64,000 nt of DNA, from assembly GCF_036588685.1 (NCBI RefSeq), contig NC_086381.1, forward strand, positions 49,227,431 through 49,291,430, written 5' to 3'. Both the position numbers and the translations under genes were made by a program. The stretch comes from Mytilus trossulus. Taxonomy: Eukaryota; Mollusca; Bivalvia; Mytilida; Mytilidae. Numbering within the stretch: the first letter of the stretch is position 1; the number at the start of each line of letters is the position of its first letter. Of this stretch, positions 12,321-22,992 are shown piece by piece. Below the pieces are notes generated by a model that ran no database searches, was not told the DNA's origin, and saw only the letters and a list, made by a program, of their open reading frames with translations.

Positions 12321-13410
12321 CTAGTTATCAAAGTAAATATGGAAAAAAGATAAATAAAATATGATAATAACATACATGTACCAACAAACCAGAATCAAAG
12401 ACTTTTATTTAACGTTATAAAAAAATCATACGAAGAATAAAAGAAACCAAAATTCCGCATTGCAACAACTTTTTTATGGATCCTTATGGTAACCCCTTGT
12501 ACTGGATCGTACCCTAAGTGCACAAAATTTTCCCAATTGCGTTGAATTTGCTTGCCATTCATTTGTTCGTTTACTTTAAAGAATATATTTGACTATTTAT
12601 TGTTTAATATGTTTATGCAAGAATGAACGAACCATTTTTGAACTTGATTTTAAATAGACAATAATCATTTATCGATTGATTGTTTGATTGTTAAATGATT
12701 ATCGTTTAATCAAACGACATACTCAGTCACCCAATAACCTTGTATAATATATATCGTATTCGTTTCTGAATCTTACCGTTTTTATCGAACACAACAAACA
12801 CTTCTCGAACACCAGTATTTTCTACTTTATTTTGAAGTGCATCTGCAAATTCGTCAATACTAATAATATCATTGTGGTCGATATCGTACTCCAAAAGGTC
12901 ACATGGAACTTCAAATGTGAATTTTTGTCTCACTGTCTGAAAAAAAAGTTAATGTTTTAAAATATTTCTTTGACAAACTAGACGTGCGCAGCCAAAAACA
13001 GGAGAATGAAAAATGTGTATGGTTTCTTGTATTACTTTAAAAATGTATTGTGCTTTAAATTCAAACTTTGTTAGAGTGATTTCAATCAATACTAATTTGT
13101 CAATTCTGAGAACAGAATTTAAAAAAAACACCAAAATAAACGAACAAGTAGATGATGGTGGCAATGATAACAGTTATGGTGATGATGATGGGGTTGATGA
13201 TACTTGGTAGTGTTATAGTTGTGGTTGTCGATAATGATAAGTAGAATAAATTGCATGTACCTCAATTGCCCGCTTCTCTTTATTGCCGAACTCTATATGA
13301 ACATCGATCTTAAATATTCTAAATTCAATAACAATTTTCCATTTTGCTGTGCAAATATGAAATAGAAACATGAATGCCATTAATCCCATCATACCTTTGG
13401 ACTTGTTCAT
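12272..13410 (-). CDS. Copy B: secreted EF-hand precursor with a cationic N-terminal segment (myticalin/mytimycin-like)
   Basis: Spliced product of 119 aa. Residues 1-22 form a signal peptide (MNKSKG, a hydrophobic core of Met/Phe/Leu, end FHICTA). Residues 23-47 are a segment that starts KWKIVI, alternates charged and hydrophobic residues and ends at the basic site KEKR (44-47). Residues 48-119 are an acidic domain with two EF-hands: loop 68-79 (D68, D70, N72, S76, E79; residue 6 is Asp instead of Gly) and canonical loop 101-112 (D101, N103, D105, G106, D109, E112). Cys62 and the C-terminal Cys119 are kept in copies C and D. The stop TGA is split: TG ends the 49-bp exon and A begins the 3' exon at 11,698. 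The start is the ATG after the acceptor; the upstream ATG in the same frame is intronic. The family resembles precursors of mussel cationic antimicrobial peptides; a plain Ca-binding secreted protein is the alternative. No lesion seen. Confidence 0.78.
12777..12936 (-). CDS. Copy B second coding exon (EF-hand 1 and start of EF-hand 2)
   Basis: Exactly 160 bp, as in A, C and D. It codes 53 residues plus one base and includes YDIDHNDIISIDEF, NTGVREVFVVFDKN. The 3' end cuts EF-hand 2 inside its loop, after the Asn of DKN (phase 1). Confidence 0.85.
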
Positions 13411-13422
13411 ATTTTCTTTTGA
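13261..13422 (-). CDS. Copy B first coding exon (signal peptide and cationic segment)
   Basis: Acceptor TTTTTTTTCAG, then 12 nt of 5' UTR (TCAAAAGAAAAT), ATG at 13,408-13,410 and 50 codons, ending GCAATTGAG before GTACAT. Phase 0 at the 3' end, as in copy C. Confidence 0.8.
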
Positions 13423-13633
13423 CTGAAAAAAAAGCAAAGAAGATTGATTGAGGAAATAAACTAAAGCAAATGCTGTGATACAATTTTGATTATCATGTAT
13501 ATTTAAATTAAGGAAATTCTACGTGAAAGGATATTATAAACATACATTACTTATTTCAAACTAATATTAATTTTTACTATCTTATTATCTTATTTAATTC
13601 CACTGGCTTAATCAAATACTGTAACAAAGTTCG

Positions 13634-13640
13634 ACTTACC
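13634..13640 (-). promoter_or_regulatory. Candidate donor of the 5' noncoding exon, copy B
   Basis: Minus strand GACG|GTAAGTCG, with a TATATAT-like box about 22 nt upstream, in the same arrangement as A, C and D. Only the donor and its context are seen; the start of transcription is not resolved. Confidence 0.35.
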
Positions 13641-14209
13641 GTCTAATTAGTATGATATATAAAACACAATATACGACATCGAATAAGTTCGGCAATTATA
13701 TCAGGATTAAAGGGAATATTCATACGAGACTAATTGCGTAATAAGGTAATTTGAAACAAAGTATCTCTGATATTGAATACTCAGTTTCAGCATTAATAAA
13801 GTCGCGTGTCAAACAATATGTTTTGTTGCACTATCATCATGTAACTGTCTCTTGAATTTGTTTCAATATTATTCATTAATGTTATATATCATGTATATAA
13901 AAAAAAAATCTATATAAATAGGATGATTTTAATAAATATCCTATTTTTTTTAACTCTATAATATTACAGAAACACTGTGCTACAAGTGTTTGACAGTAGG
14001 ATTAAAATATCATAATATACTTTAGAAATAGTTTAGGCTGGCAGCATGTAACGAACAAATTGCAAATTATGATATTTGTTTTCACGAAAATCAGGAAAAA
14101 ACCTGGTGAATCAATGTTGAATCTAAAGGGATAAAAAAAATACTAGTATATACCAACCACAATTTGGGAATCGTTATCATTTTGTCAAAACTGTATTATG
14201 TTAATAAGA
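13641..14209. other. Upstream flank of copy B, no gene seen
   Basis: Would contain the promoter of copy B. AT-rich with A and T runs (13,899-13,908, 13,943-13,950). No element I recognise. Confidence 0.4.
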
Positions 14210-14650
14210 AGCAACAGATACATGTACCGACAGTATATTCGTAGATATAGGAAGATGTGGTATGCGTGTCAACAACACCTTTCCATCCAAGTAACAATGT
14301 ATAAAAGTAAACTATTATAGGTAAAGGTACGGCCTTCAACATGAACTCTTGGCTCACAACGAACAGCAAGCTATACAGGGCCACAAAAATTACAAGTGTA
14401 AAACCATTCAATCTGTCTAATTTATATAAAAAAACACATTGATAACGCCATGGCTTGAAAAAGACAAAAACAAAAAAGACACGGAGATAAACAATTATAT
14501 AGAAAACACAGCACAAAAACTAAAGACTGAGAAACTGAGACCCCACTTAATCCCGGGGAGAATTTCAAGTATCAAGTGATCTGGATGGGTAAGCAGACCC
14601 TGCCCCTCATGTGTAAACAACTCATTATATGGCATACTATTCCTTGATAC
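14210..14650 (-). repeat. Dispersed repeat copy, same family as 830-1095
   Basis: Begins with AAGATGTGGTATGCG, a diverged form of a short marker (roughly AGATGTGGTATGATTGCCAA) that recurs near 1470, 18,478, 38,690, 49,575, 50,460 and 58,710. It continues to a GATGGGTAAGCAGACCCTG segment that mirrors the repeat near 890. The long open frame across it (14,196-14,516) is a by-product. Confidence 0.6.
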
Positions 14651-17417
14651 AAGAGGCCATTTAAAAAAACAAAATATGACAATGATTTAACAAATCATCT
14701 AATGATTGTATCAAATGGATTGAAACTGATTGCATGTAAAAACTTACATTTGATGGTGTCCAATTGATGAAAATATCAATGCATATGTTGGTCTGTATCA
14801 TCGATTGTGTACAATGGTAAGTTAAAGCTTGACAGTGTTCGTGAAACAAGGACGGAGTCAAACGTGTTCAATTACTATCTTGTGAGCAGCAACATTGAAT
14901 AATTATTATCAGCATTATACATGTCCTGAGTGAAATGAATTTTGAAAATGAGGTGTAATCAATTTGTGTTCGTTTGTGAGACTTTCATGACAGTATCAAT
15001 TTACATTTTGTTCAGTATCTTGAATGTCATTATAGATTGAGATATTCTTTAAACAGCAAAGCTATCAAGCAAATGAATCCAACAGGACCAAATTGTTAAT
15101 TGACATCTTATTTGAGTTATTGTCCCTTTAAGTTATATTCTGTAATCAATTATTACATGTACCTGTTGTAAACATTTTTCAAAAATCTTCTGCTTTCAAT
15201 TTAACTACTGGGCCAAATCAAACCAAATTTGGCCTAAATCATTATAAGGGTGTCTAGTTTCTATTTTCATGATTTTGAACTAGTCTTATTCTACATGTTT
15301 TCTAAATCCACAGTAGATAATGGTTCTTGGGATCCTCTAGTTGTATATCAGTAAGTTTTGCGTCTACTATTGTTACGTTATAACATTAAGTGTCAAGGCG
15401 TTTTCTTTTTCTAAAAAAAAATTGTTGGTATCTATAGCGTTGGTTTGGTCGTATAAACATTGACATTGGTCGTACAATTCTGACATTTGACCATTATGCA
15501 TCAATATTACGTCTAATATCGCTGCGCAATAGTCATGTACTGAGTATGTATCTGTGATTGTGTACTTCTTTGAGTGAAACTTTAATACATTCTATCAAAG
15601 GTACCAGGCTTATAATTTTATACACCAGTCGCTCGTTTCATCTACATAAGACTCATGATTGACGCTCAGATTAAAATAGTTAGAAAGCCAAACAAGTACA
15701 AAATTGAAGAGCAGTGATGACAAAAAACTCCAAAAATAAACGGTGATATTTTGCCAAAAAAATAATTTTGTAGGTTACAGTTGCTACATATGTACATAGT
15801 GGTCAGTTTCCCTTGGGATATTAAATTCTCATCATTGTTCGAGGAGAACAAGCATTATCAAAACGATCCTGGTTCTACGGGGATATTGATTTTGAACTTT
15901 TATTTTTAAGAAAAATTAAAACTGTAGATTTGCATATGGTTTGATTAGGTTGTTTTGTTTACATTCGATTTAATTTCGACATATGAGCTAATAGTATTTG
16001 TCATTTATTTTAAGAATGATTTCTCGTTTTGTATTGCAACATTTTTTTAAATCATTTATGCGTAACACAATGTTGGTGTCGGGAATCTATCATTGTTTTT
16101 CAGTATAATCGTCATTATATTTGTGAGTGTTCGCTAACTTACAAGTTTTCAATAGGAATTGGGTAGTTTAACACAATCTATTGCAGTAGGATCTTGATAG
16201 TTTTCTCATCTTAATTGAGTTCAATATTTTTTGTTATGTTATTTTTGTAATATATGCTGCTAAAAGAGGACAACTAGAACACCATGTTGGATTTTGTATA
16301 CCACAAATAAACAGGTTTACTTGCGCTCTGACTACCTTTTCTAGACCATATGTCTATATATATGCAGTACACTTGAAACTGAAACACACAGTCAAGTATA
16401 TATGTATGATTATCAATGTATTTGACAAACTTATTTGTATAGAAAATTAATGTGAATGTAGTGAAATGACTTAATTCTCAATATGACATATACTATAAAC
16501 TGCAATCATTACATTTGTTGTTAGTGGTATTTTACATATCAAATATAAACACTTAAAGTGGAATTTGTACAAAAAAGACTCAGCTATACCGATTAGCTTC
16601 AGAAAACGTGCATTAAATTTTTGACAATAAAATGCACTAAGTGATACATAAGGTTAAATTATTTGAAACTGAAAACGAGCTGATCAAACCCGAAAGAGCA
16701 TGCAGTTTACATGTAGCAAGAATCAACACAAGGAGTCAGAGCTGTGCATTAAGGAGCTTATATTTTTTTATTGACGAACTGATGTGTAAAAATGTATGAA
16801 ACATTTTTTTGAAGTTTGTGTTAAACAACTTATCTTGGGTACAACTTATCCGTTAATTAAAAAAAACCAAATCCCTCATATGGAAAATAAGGAACTACAG
16901 CTTTTAGCCATGTCTTATCAAAATTGTCATTGTATGTTACATGTGTTTCAGATGGCTGTTTTTTTTTCTGAGTAATTAGTTAAAGAGATGTGAAACAAAA
17001 CATGCATTTATCTTTTAAAGAATGATTGATACAGCCTAACAAATGTCAAGAATAGTTCCACGCATTTTAAAGATCTCCAAATCTAATTGTTTGTCTGAAC
17101 AAATTAAAAGAAAAATAAAGTGTAAAAGATAAATAAGATCATTCTTGAAACATCCATTGTGGGAATAGTGCAAATAATTCATTAGTATACCAATGCGAAC
17201 GATGAAAAAAACTTTTATGGATTTATCAACAAAAATCATTCATATGAATATTGCGTGTCACGAAACATCTGGAACAAATTGTTGTTGGCTCTCCCTGTAA
17301 AACAATCCAGATAGATATATTTTAAGGGTGTCCATTTTCTAATACATCTATTAAAATTTATACTTTGAATTTTTTTTTTATATTTATCATTGACCTACAA
17401 ATGCATATTCTTAACAT
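14651..17417. other. Non-genic stretch with one ~355-bp repeat fragment
   Basis: A single fragment of the ~355-bp family lies at about 15,596-15,715 (TATCAAAGGTACCAGGC, then GTACAAAATTGAAGAGC). At 17,220-17,400 there is a copy of another dispersed family, also at 48,560-48,920 and 51,940-52,290, marked by GTGTCACGAAACATCTGG. Otherwise AT-rich with no gene. Confidence 0.5.
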
Positions 17418-17978
17418 TTAAGGTGGCTCGTGGGTACAAAAATTTTAGCAAAAAATTAAACCTTTATTTTTTCATTACAAATTTTATTTATTACACTATT
17501 AGTTGTTACTTTATGATATGGTACAAAAAACAACCACAAAAAATGATTTGGTTTGGCCCCAGATGACTTTAAAAATTGAAAAAGCTCCAAATTATCTCCC
17601 TTTGGTGCAAAAATGCCATTTTTTTGCCTTTAATTTGAAATATCTATTTTTACTCATCGGTGACCTACATTTTTTATTATTGTTTTCAAATAAGCTCTAC
17701 ATAAACTAAATAATTGTAAAATTTAAGCGATTTCTTATATTAGGTTATTTTTTTATTTCAATATTTTCTCTTTTTCTCTTATCTGTCCAACAGAAAAAAA
17801 AGGACATAAACAAAAATGTATGCTTCTTTTAGAGGCAGATTTTAGCTTAAATGAACGGTGAACCCATTTTTTTATTTCATTTTTCTTTTAGGTATATGAT
17901 AAAGTTCATTTATGAAAAAATATAGCGAAATCCTATATTAGTAAAAAAAAAATTATTTATACCCAGGAGCCCCCTTAA
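17418..17978. mobile_element. TTAA-bounded MITE-like element
   Basis: Ends are inverted repeats: left TTAAGGTGGCTCGTGGGTA; right, read in reverse, TTAAGGGGGCTCCTGGGTA (17 of 19 bases agree). TTAA at both edges fits a piggyBac-type target duplication, in which case the element proper runs 17,422-17,974. It could also simply be part of the termini. The interior is AT-rich without a transposase, so the element is non-autonomous. The 68-codon open frame inside is not a gene I recognise. Confidence 0.65.
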
Positions 17979-19489
17979 CATGATTTAAAGTAATGTTCGA
18001 TAATCATAAACACTTAAAACGATTCAGATACTCAAAACTGATAGATTTATGTTTTAGATAATTCATATTTTCATGATTTTTTTTTTTCGTAGAACACATC
18101 GACGGGTGTCAGAATTGATCAAATGAAAGACCGACCGTAGTTGTGTCCGCATTATTTTAAGCAGTAATACCCCTTACACATCACATATATATTCAAATCA
18201 TGAAAGGAAGCATCTTATTTAGAACAAACAAATTGACGTGTTATTCAACATCAAATTCATTGAATCGTCTTGTATACATTTTAGTTGCGTTGCATGTTTC
18301 AAACTTCCTCGTCTACTTATATTCGAATAAAAAAGCTAGCATTATCTTTTCACTTTACGGTTATTGCTATTTTCCTTGTTTGGTTTTGGTTTTTGTATAA
18401 GTGTGGATTGTTTTTCCTCTTTTGTTTTTCTAGAACTCCAGTGTCTATCGGGAGATCAAAGATCTAATAAATAAGAAGATGTGGTTTGATTGTCAATGCT
18501 ACAACTCTCTATAAAGGAGAAAATGACACAGACATTTAAAACTGATATAAGTAGGTTTCTATGTCATGATTTTCAAAAAATATTGACTTACTAATATATG
18601 TAACTGGTTTAAAATGTCTACCTTTGACATGAAAACTTTTACCCGAAATACATTTTATAAATAAATAGTTCAAAACAGTGTTTAGTAGGTCAATCATTTA
18701 TTATTATTTTGTTTTTTAAGATATGTAGTTATTGTGTAAGTGTGTGATTTGAATAGTATGTTCTATAAGAATTACTGATTAGCTTGCATGTTTGTTTAAA
18801 ATTCATGAAATAACTATCAACTATATGGAGCTAGATAGTTACTTGAGGTGTTACTTTATATTTTACAGCACTCACTAGAAATAACAACTTTCCACTGAAG
18901 CAAATTGTTAAAGTATTTTACAAGTTGATCAGTTTGAAAGAAGAATTCAAACTGCAAATCGATAAACGGTCTTCGCCATTGCTATTGTGATACCATTAAA
19001 CATATTGAAGCATCACTACTAAATAAGAACAGCGGCAGTTTGATATTATTCACAAAATCAATCAAAATTAGAAATGAATTCACAATTCTCTAAATAATGT
19101 AAAACAGTCAAATATTGTCCGGCTTGACAAACTGTAACATTTACCTTGAATTTCATTAATACAATTTAAGACAGATGATTCACATCGAAATAAGTAAAAC
19201 ATAACAGGGATTACGAAATTTCTTGGAAATTTCAACGGACCACACAAACCTTAAACACCCAAAAAAAGAAAGAAAAAACAAAACAAACTAAACAAACAAA
19301 AACGGCAACAAACTGTGTAGAGATAGTTATTCATATAATATTAACTTATCTTTATCAAGAAGTGTGCGAATGTACAGATGGGTGCGCTCCTAACCTTGAC
19401 AAAAGTTAACTAAGAGTTAACTTGTTGACTGCTTTCTGAGTTAACTTGAGAATTTTTAAGCAGTCAAGCAAGATAACTTCGTCGTTGGT
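17979..19489. other. Non-genic stretch
   Basis: AT-rich. The segment 18,090-18,140 (GGGTGTCAGAATTG...GAAAGACC) resembles 48,358-48,395. At 18,475-18,500 a short AAGATGTGGTTTGATTGTCAA repeat marker occurs. No gene. Confidence 0.45.
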
Positions 19490-19775
19490 GGACCAGACCT
19501 ACGGTCTGCTTTTTTAGGACTGCTGCAGACCTATCAACAGGTCTGCTCCGGACCAGACCTGTGGACAAGTCTGCTTTTTACCAGTCCTGAGGACACGTCT
19601 GCCCCAGAACAGACCTGTGTACAAGTCTGCTTTTGACCAGTCCTGAGGACAGGTCTGCCTCAGACCAGACCTGTGGACAGGTCTGCTCCTGACCAGACTT
19701 GACGACAGGTCTGCTTTTGACCAGACCTGTGGACAAGTCTGCCATTGACCAGACCTGAGGACAGGTCTGCTTATG
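19490..19775. repeat. 28-bp minisatellite, each unit self-complementary
   Basis: About ten degenerate units of 28 bp, e.g. GACCAGACCTGTGGACAGGTCTGC plus four variable bases. Each unit contains the inverted pair CAGACCTG and CAGGTCTG separated by four bases, so every monomer can fold into a hairpin. The 74-codon open frame on the minus strand (19,578-19,802) is a by-product of the repeat. Confidence 0.92.
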
Positions 19776-19809
19776 ACAGTATATCGTTATAAGAGTTTTC
19801 ATATCAGAC

Positions 19810-20007
19810 TTGACTTTTAATTAAAGAGAGGGACCAAAGATACCAAAGGGACAGTCAAACTCGCTCGTAAATCTAAAACAAACTGACAACGCCATTGCTC
19901 AAAATGAAAAAGACAAACAGAAAAAACAATAGTACACATGACAAAACATAGAACACTAAAGAATAAACAACACGAACCCCACCAAAAATAGGGGTGATCT
20001 CAGGTGA
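19810..20007 (-). repeat. Dispersed repeat copy, same family as 830-1095
   Basis: Contains GATACCAAAGGGACAGTCAA, CAACGCCATTGCTCAAAATG and AACACGAACCCCACC, the reverse complement of the family at 830-1095. It ends abruptly at the start of the inverted-repeat arm at 20,008. Confidence 0.7.
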
Positions 20008-20310
20008 GAATGTCCATCGCTGAAGATAGAGATTAGATAATGCTTCCCGATAGCCCGGTGTCAATTATTTAATGAAAAATTGCCAAATATATGTATGCGC
20101 CAGGTAAAAAAAGACTGTCGCATACTTATGTCACCTACATTGGGATTAATAAAAGAATTAAAAAAAAAAATATATGTTAAATCCCCTAGATACCAATTAA
20201 AGAAACCAGTTTGAGTCATGGTCCCCTTGTTCAGTGAGGATTGTCGTGGTCTGTGTATTGACCCCGACTGCCCTCACTGACCATGAGACCACCGAATAAT
20301 CAATCTGGTA
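20008..20310 (+). repeat. Left arm of a 303-bp inverted repeat (X)
   Basis: Pairs almost base for base with 21,335-21,636. Shared landmarks are TGTCCATCGCTGAAG, TATGCGCCAGGTAAAA, CAATGTAGGTGACAT (right arm sense) and GACCATGAGACCACCG. It borders directly on the LINE 3' fragment at 20,311. Confidence 0.9.
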
Positions 20311-20596
20311 TCAATGGTAAACATGTAAAATGAAACAATAACTTTCTGTAATACTAATATAATGATTTCTAAAATACCTGACGTAAGAACAACAAGGTAT
20401 GGCTTGAAATCGTTCAGATATTCTGCTGCCAAACTATGGAATGAGTTGCCAAACCACTTTAGAACTGAAACATCTTTTACCCAATTCAAGAGTCTAATAA
20501 ACTCATGGAATGGCAACTCATGCCATTGCAATGCATGTGCTTAGTTTTATTTATTTTATGTTACAGCTTGAACTATAATAGTGCTGCTTCTTGTGA
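20311..20596 (+). pseudogene. LINE 3' end, C-terminal piece of a non-LTR reverse transcriptase (Y)
   Basis: The plus-strand frame to 20,544 reads RTTRYGLKSFRYSAAKLWNE then LPNHFRTETSFTQFKSLI and ends CHCNACA. This is the typical last stretch of CR1/Jockey-type LINE ORF2 (a short Tyr/Ala-rich motif, LWNxLP, FKxxLxxW). Only the C-terminal tail is left. The reverse-complement copy lies at 22,207-22,494, and a third partial copy of its start at about 23,140-23,205. Confidence 0.75.
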
Positions 20597-20606
20597 AATC
20601 TGAGCA

Positions 20607-20951
20607 TTGTATCAAATAAGTCCAAAAATTAATTTTGACATAAAAATACCAAAAATGTCCAGATACAAAGAAAGACTGATTTTTAAATTAAGAACTGGTT
20701 ATATACCATTGAACAAACATCTTTATAAAATAGGCATATCTGACACTAAATTGTGTGAGGAGTGTCGTGTTGAAGAAACAGTAGAACATTTCTTATTACA
20801 CTGCAAATTATATAACGCAGAACGATCTATTTTATTTGACAGTTTAAGAAAGTTACAAATACAGAACTTTCAATTAAAAAATATCCTAACAGGATATAAT
20901 TTTTTACCAATTGATACATACGTAAAGAGCACGAATAGAATGATACTCTAA
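20607..20951 (+). pseudogene. Retroelement C-terminal zinc-binding fragment (zf-RVT-like)
   Basis: An open stretch of about 114 codons with RLIFKLRTGYIPLNKHLYKI, then CEEC-x8-EHFLLHC: a Cys-Cys..His-Cys arrangement as in the zinc-binding tail of LINE ORF2 proteins. It is probably part of a second LINE joined to the fragment at 20,311-20,596. No reverse transcriptase core is present, so it is not an autonomous gene. Confidence 0.55.
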
Positions 20952-21334
20952 AAGTATTACTTTTATAATACTTGTAACGGAAATGGATTTTATCTTTTAC
21001 ATAAAATAATTTGGGTCTACCTATATTAGGAAGAACTCATTGAGATCTGTCCCCACAAAAAAAAAAAACAAAAAAAAACCAAAACAACAAAGAAAATTTG
21101 TTAATGGATAAAATGTTTGTTAAACTTATTTTAGATTTTAAAATCAAAATGCTGCATAACAAATGAAAATAATACTGCTGGTCGCACATGTATCTTTCAT
21201 TATACATTATACTGCAAAGTTGCACACACTATGCCTCATTGGCCACAGGACGCCAATCTCTGGGTCCAAACAGTATGGTAGTAGTAGTTCCCGTAGTCAC
21301 GGTGTCAATAGTGGGTTACAGTTCAAAATTTAAT

Positions 21335-21636
21335 TACCAGATTGATTATTCGGTGGTCTCATGGTCAGTGAGGGCAGTCGGGGTCAATACACAGACCACG
21401 ACAATCCTCACTGAACAAGGGGACCATGACTCAAACTGGTTTCTTTAATTGGTATCTAGGGGATTTAACATATATTTTTTTTTTAATTCTTTTATTAATC
21501 CCAATGTAGGTGACATAAGTATGCGACAGTCTTTTTTTACCTGGCGCATACATATATTTGGCAATTTTTCATTAAATAATTGACACCGGGCTATCGGGAA
21601 GCATTATCTAATCTCTATCTTCAGCGATGGACATTC
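21335..21636 (-). repeat. Right arm of the 303-bp inverted repeat (X')
   Basis: Reverse complement of 20,008-20,310. The spacer between the arms is 1,024 bp and holds the LINE fragments. Confidence 0.9.
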
Positions 21637-22206
21637 AGATTCATTTTATACACTCATGTATATTAATTAGCTACTACTACCATACAAACCAAAGCAATCT
21701 ATGTAATTAGCCATGCAACGAAACAAAAGTTTGTTGAACGACAAAATAAATATTTAAAAAAAAAATCTACAGAATTCTACAAAAGTAAAACCACAATACC
21801 TTAAAGACTTAGAAAAAAAGACCAAAAAAACTCACAACTTAAGAACTCACGTGTAGTGAACAAAACACGAAACACTAAGTTTTTTTTTTTATTCTTCAAA
21901 AACAGTAACGATAAGTGAAATTAGGGCGCAAGTTCCATAGCAGGAAAGTCGCCTCCCAAAACATCAATAATAATAATAATAATTACAAATAAACATAAGG
22001 TCTCTGAGCTTTTATAACCGACAAATGCATACATTTACATAACAATCAACACAATACAAATATTAAAACATAAAAGACAGAACATACATTTCATGCACAT
22101 TTAGGCTGCACTATTTAGATACTATATTATACACATGCATAAGCACTAAAAGCAAACATAAAAACTAAAGCACAGCATTCACAAATTATAAAAACCTAAG
22201 CAAACA
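21637..22206. other. A-rich spacer with an (AAT)n microsatellite
   Basis: The (AAT)n run is at about 21,965-21,984. The rest is A-rich, without a gene, and separates arms X' and Y'. Confidence 0.6.
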
Positions 22207-22494
22207 TTCACAAGAAGCAGCACTATTATAGTTCAAGCTGTAACATAAAATAAATAAAACTAAGCACATGCATTGCAATGGCATGAGTTGCCATTCCATG
22301 AGTTTATTAGACTCTTGAATTGGGTAAAAGATGTTTCAGTTCTAAAGTGGTTTGGCAACTCATTCCATAGTTTGGCAGCAGAATATCTGAACGATTTCAA
22401 GCCATACCTTGTTGTTCTTACGTCAGGTATTTCAGAAATTATTATATTAGTATTACAGAAAGTTATTGTTTCATTTTACATGTTTACCATTGAT
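22207..22494 (-). repeat. Inverted copy of the LINE 3' fragment (Y')
   Basis: Reverse complement of 20,311-20,596. The coding sense is the minus strand; the plus-strand open frame that begins MQWHELPFHEF is the antisense of the LINE tail and not a gene. Confidence 0.8.
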
Positions 22495-22779
22495 AGTGCA
22501 AAGTAAATTTTAAAGAGAAAGTCGTATTAGGTCGATAATGCTTCAAAATAAATATAAACTGAGGATACATGTATAACTGCCATATTCCGAATTCCCGACT
22601 TAGGTAAATGAAGAAAAGATAACAATGATCGGTATCTGTGTGAATCTACGTCTCAATCAAGCTTCATACAGAATATGAATTTTCTTGAATATGATTGCCA
22701 ATGGAATAAACCATGCAGGAGATTAAACTAGCCCAATTAATTTGTGTGTGAACTATAACAACTGAAATCGTAATTATGC

Positions 22780-22992
22780 TGTAGTGTACGCTGGTGGTTT
22801 CTGTAATATGAAGGCGTATGGCAACCATTCTACCATACTTAGTTCAAAAGTACACCACAACCCTTTTCTTTGTCCATAATACGCTCAGGAACATACATCT
22901 TACTATTGTGCATGGATTGGTAGTAAATGTAACTTTTTAATTGTACTGATGAGCATCATTTGCTCAAAGTAATAAAAGAATTGAATTGAACT
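22780..22992 (+). repeat. LINE-like 3' terminus with short GAATT tail repeat
   Basis: Ends with TAATAAAAGAATTGAATTGAA, a short tandem tail of the kind found at the 3' end of CR1-like LINEs. The upstream part gives no open frame of note. Class assignment is tentative. Confidence 0.4.

Larger units (their letters stand above)
11598..13640 (-). other. Copy B transcription unit (exon-intron layout)
   Basis: Proposed exons, 5' to 3' on the minus strand: a noncoding exon ending at 13,640 (donor ACG|GTAAGT); 13,261-13,422; 12,777-12,936; 12,272-12,320; and 11,698 down to about 11,598. Coding acceptors are TTTTTTTTCAG, TTTTTTTTCAG and AACTAG; donors are GAG|GTACAT, AACG|GTAAGA and TGTTG|GTAAGT. The 3' exon follows TTTTTCAG and contains ATTAAA (minus strand, 11,616-11,621) followed by GCAGTG. 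Copy D carries the same ATTAAAGCAGTG in its 3' exon, which supports this terminal exon. The 5' exon is the least certain part. Confidence 0.7.

Noticed and set aside
14196..14516. 106-codon hydrophobic open frame on the minus strand
   Set aside because: Lies across a dispersed repeat and has no domain or conserved context.
19578..19802. Repetitive 74-codon open frame with TCPQVWSE-like repeats
   Set aside because: Produced by the 28-bp minisatellite; the unit is not a multiple of three and no start context or splice sites fit.
22273..22506. Open frame beginning MQWHELPFHEF (and its copy at 20,274-20,531, minus strand)
   Set aside because: It is the antisense of a LINE ORF2 C-terminus; the sense strand shows the recognisable LWNELP motif.
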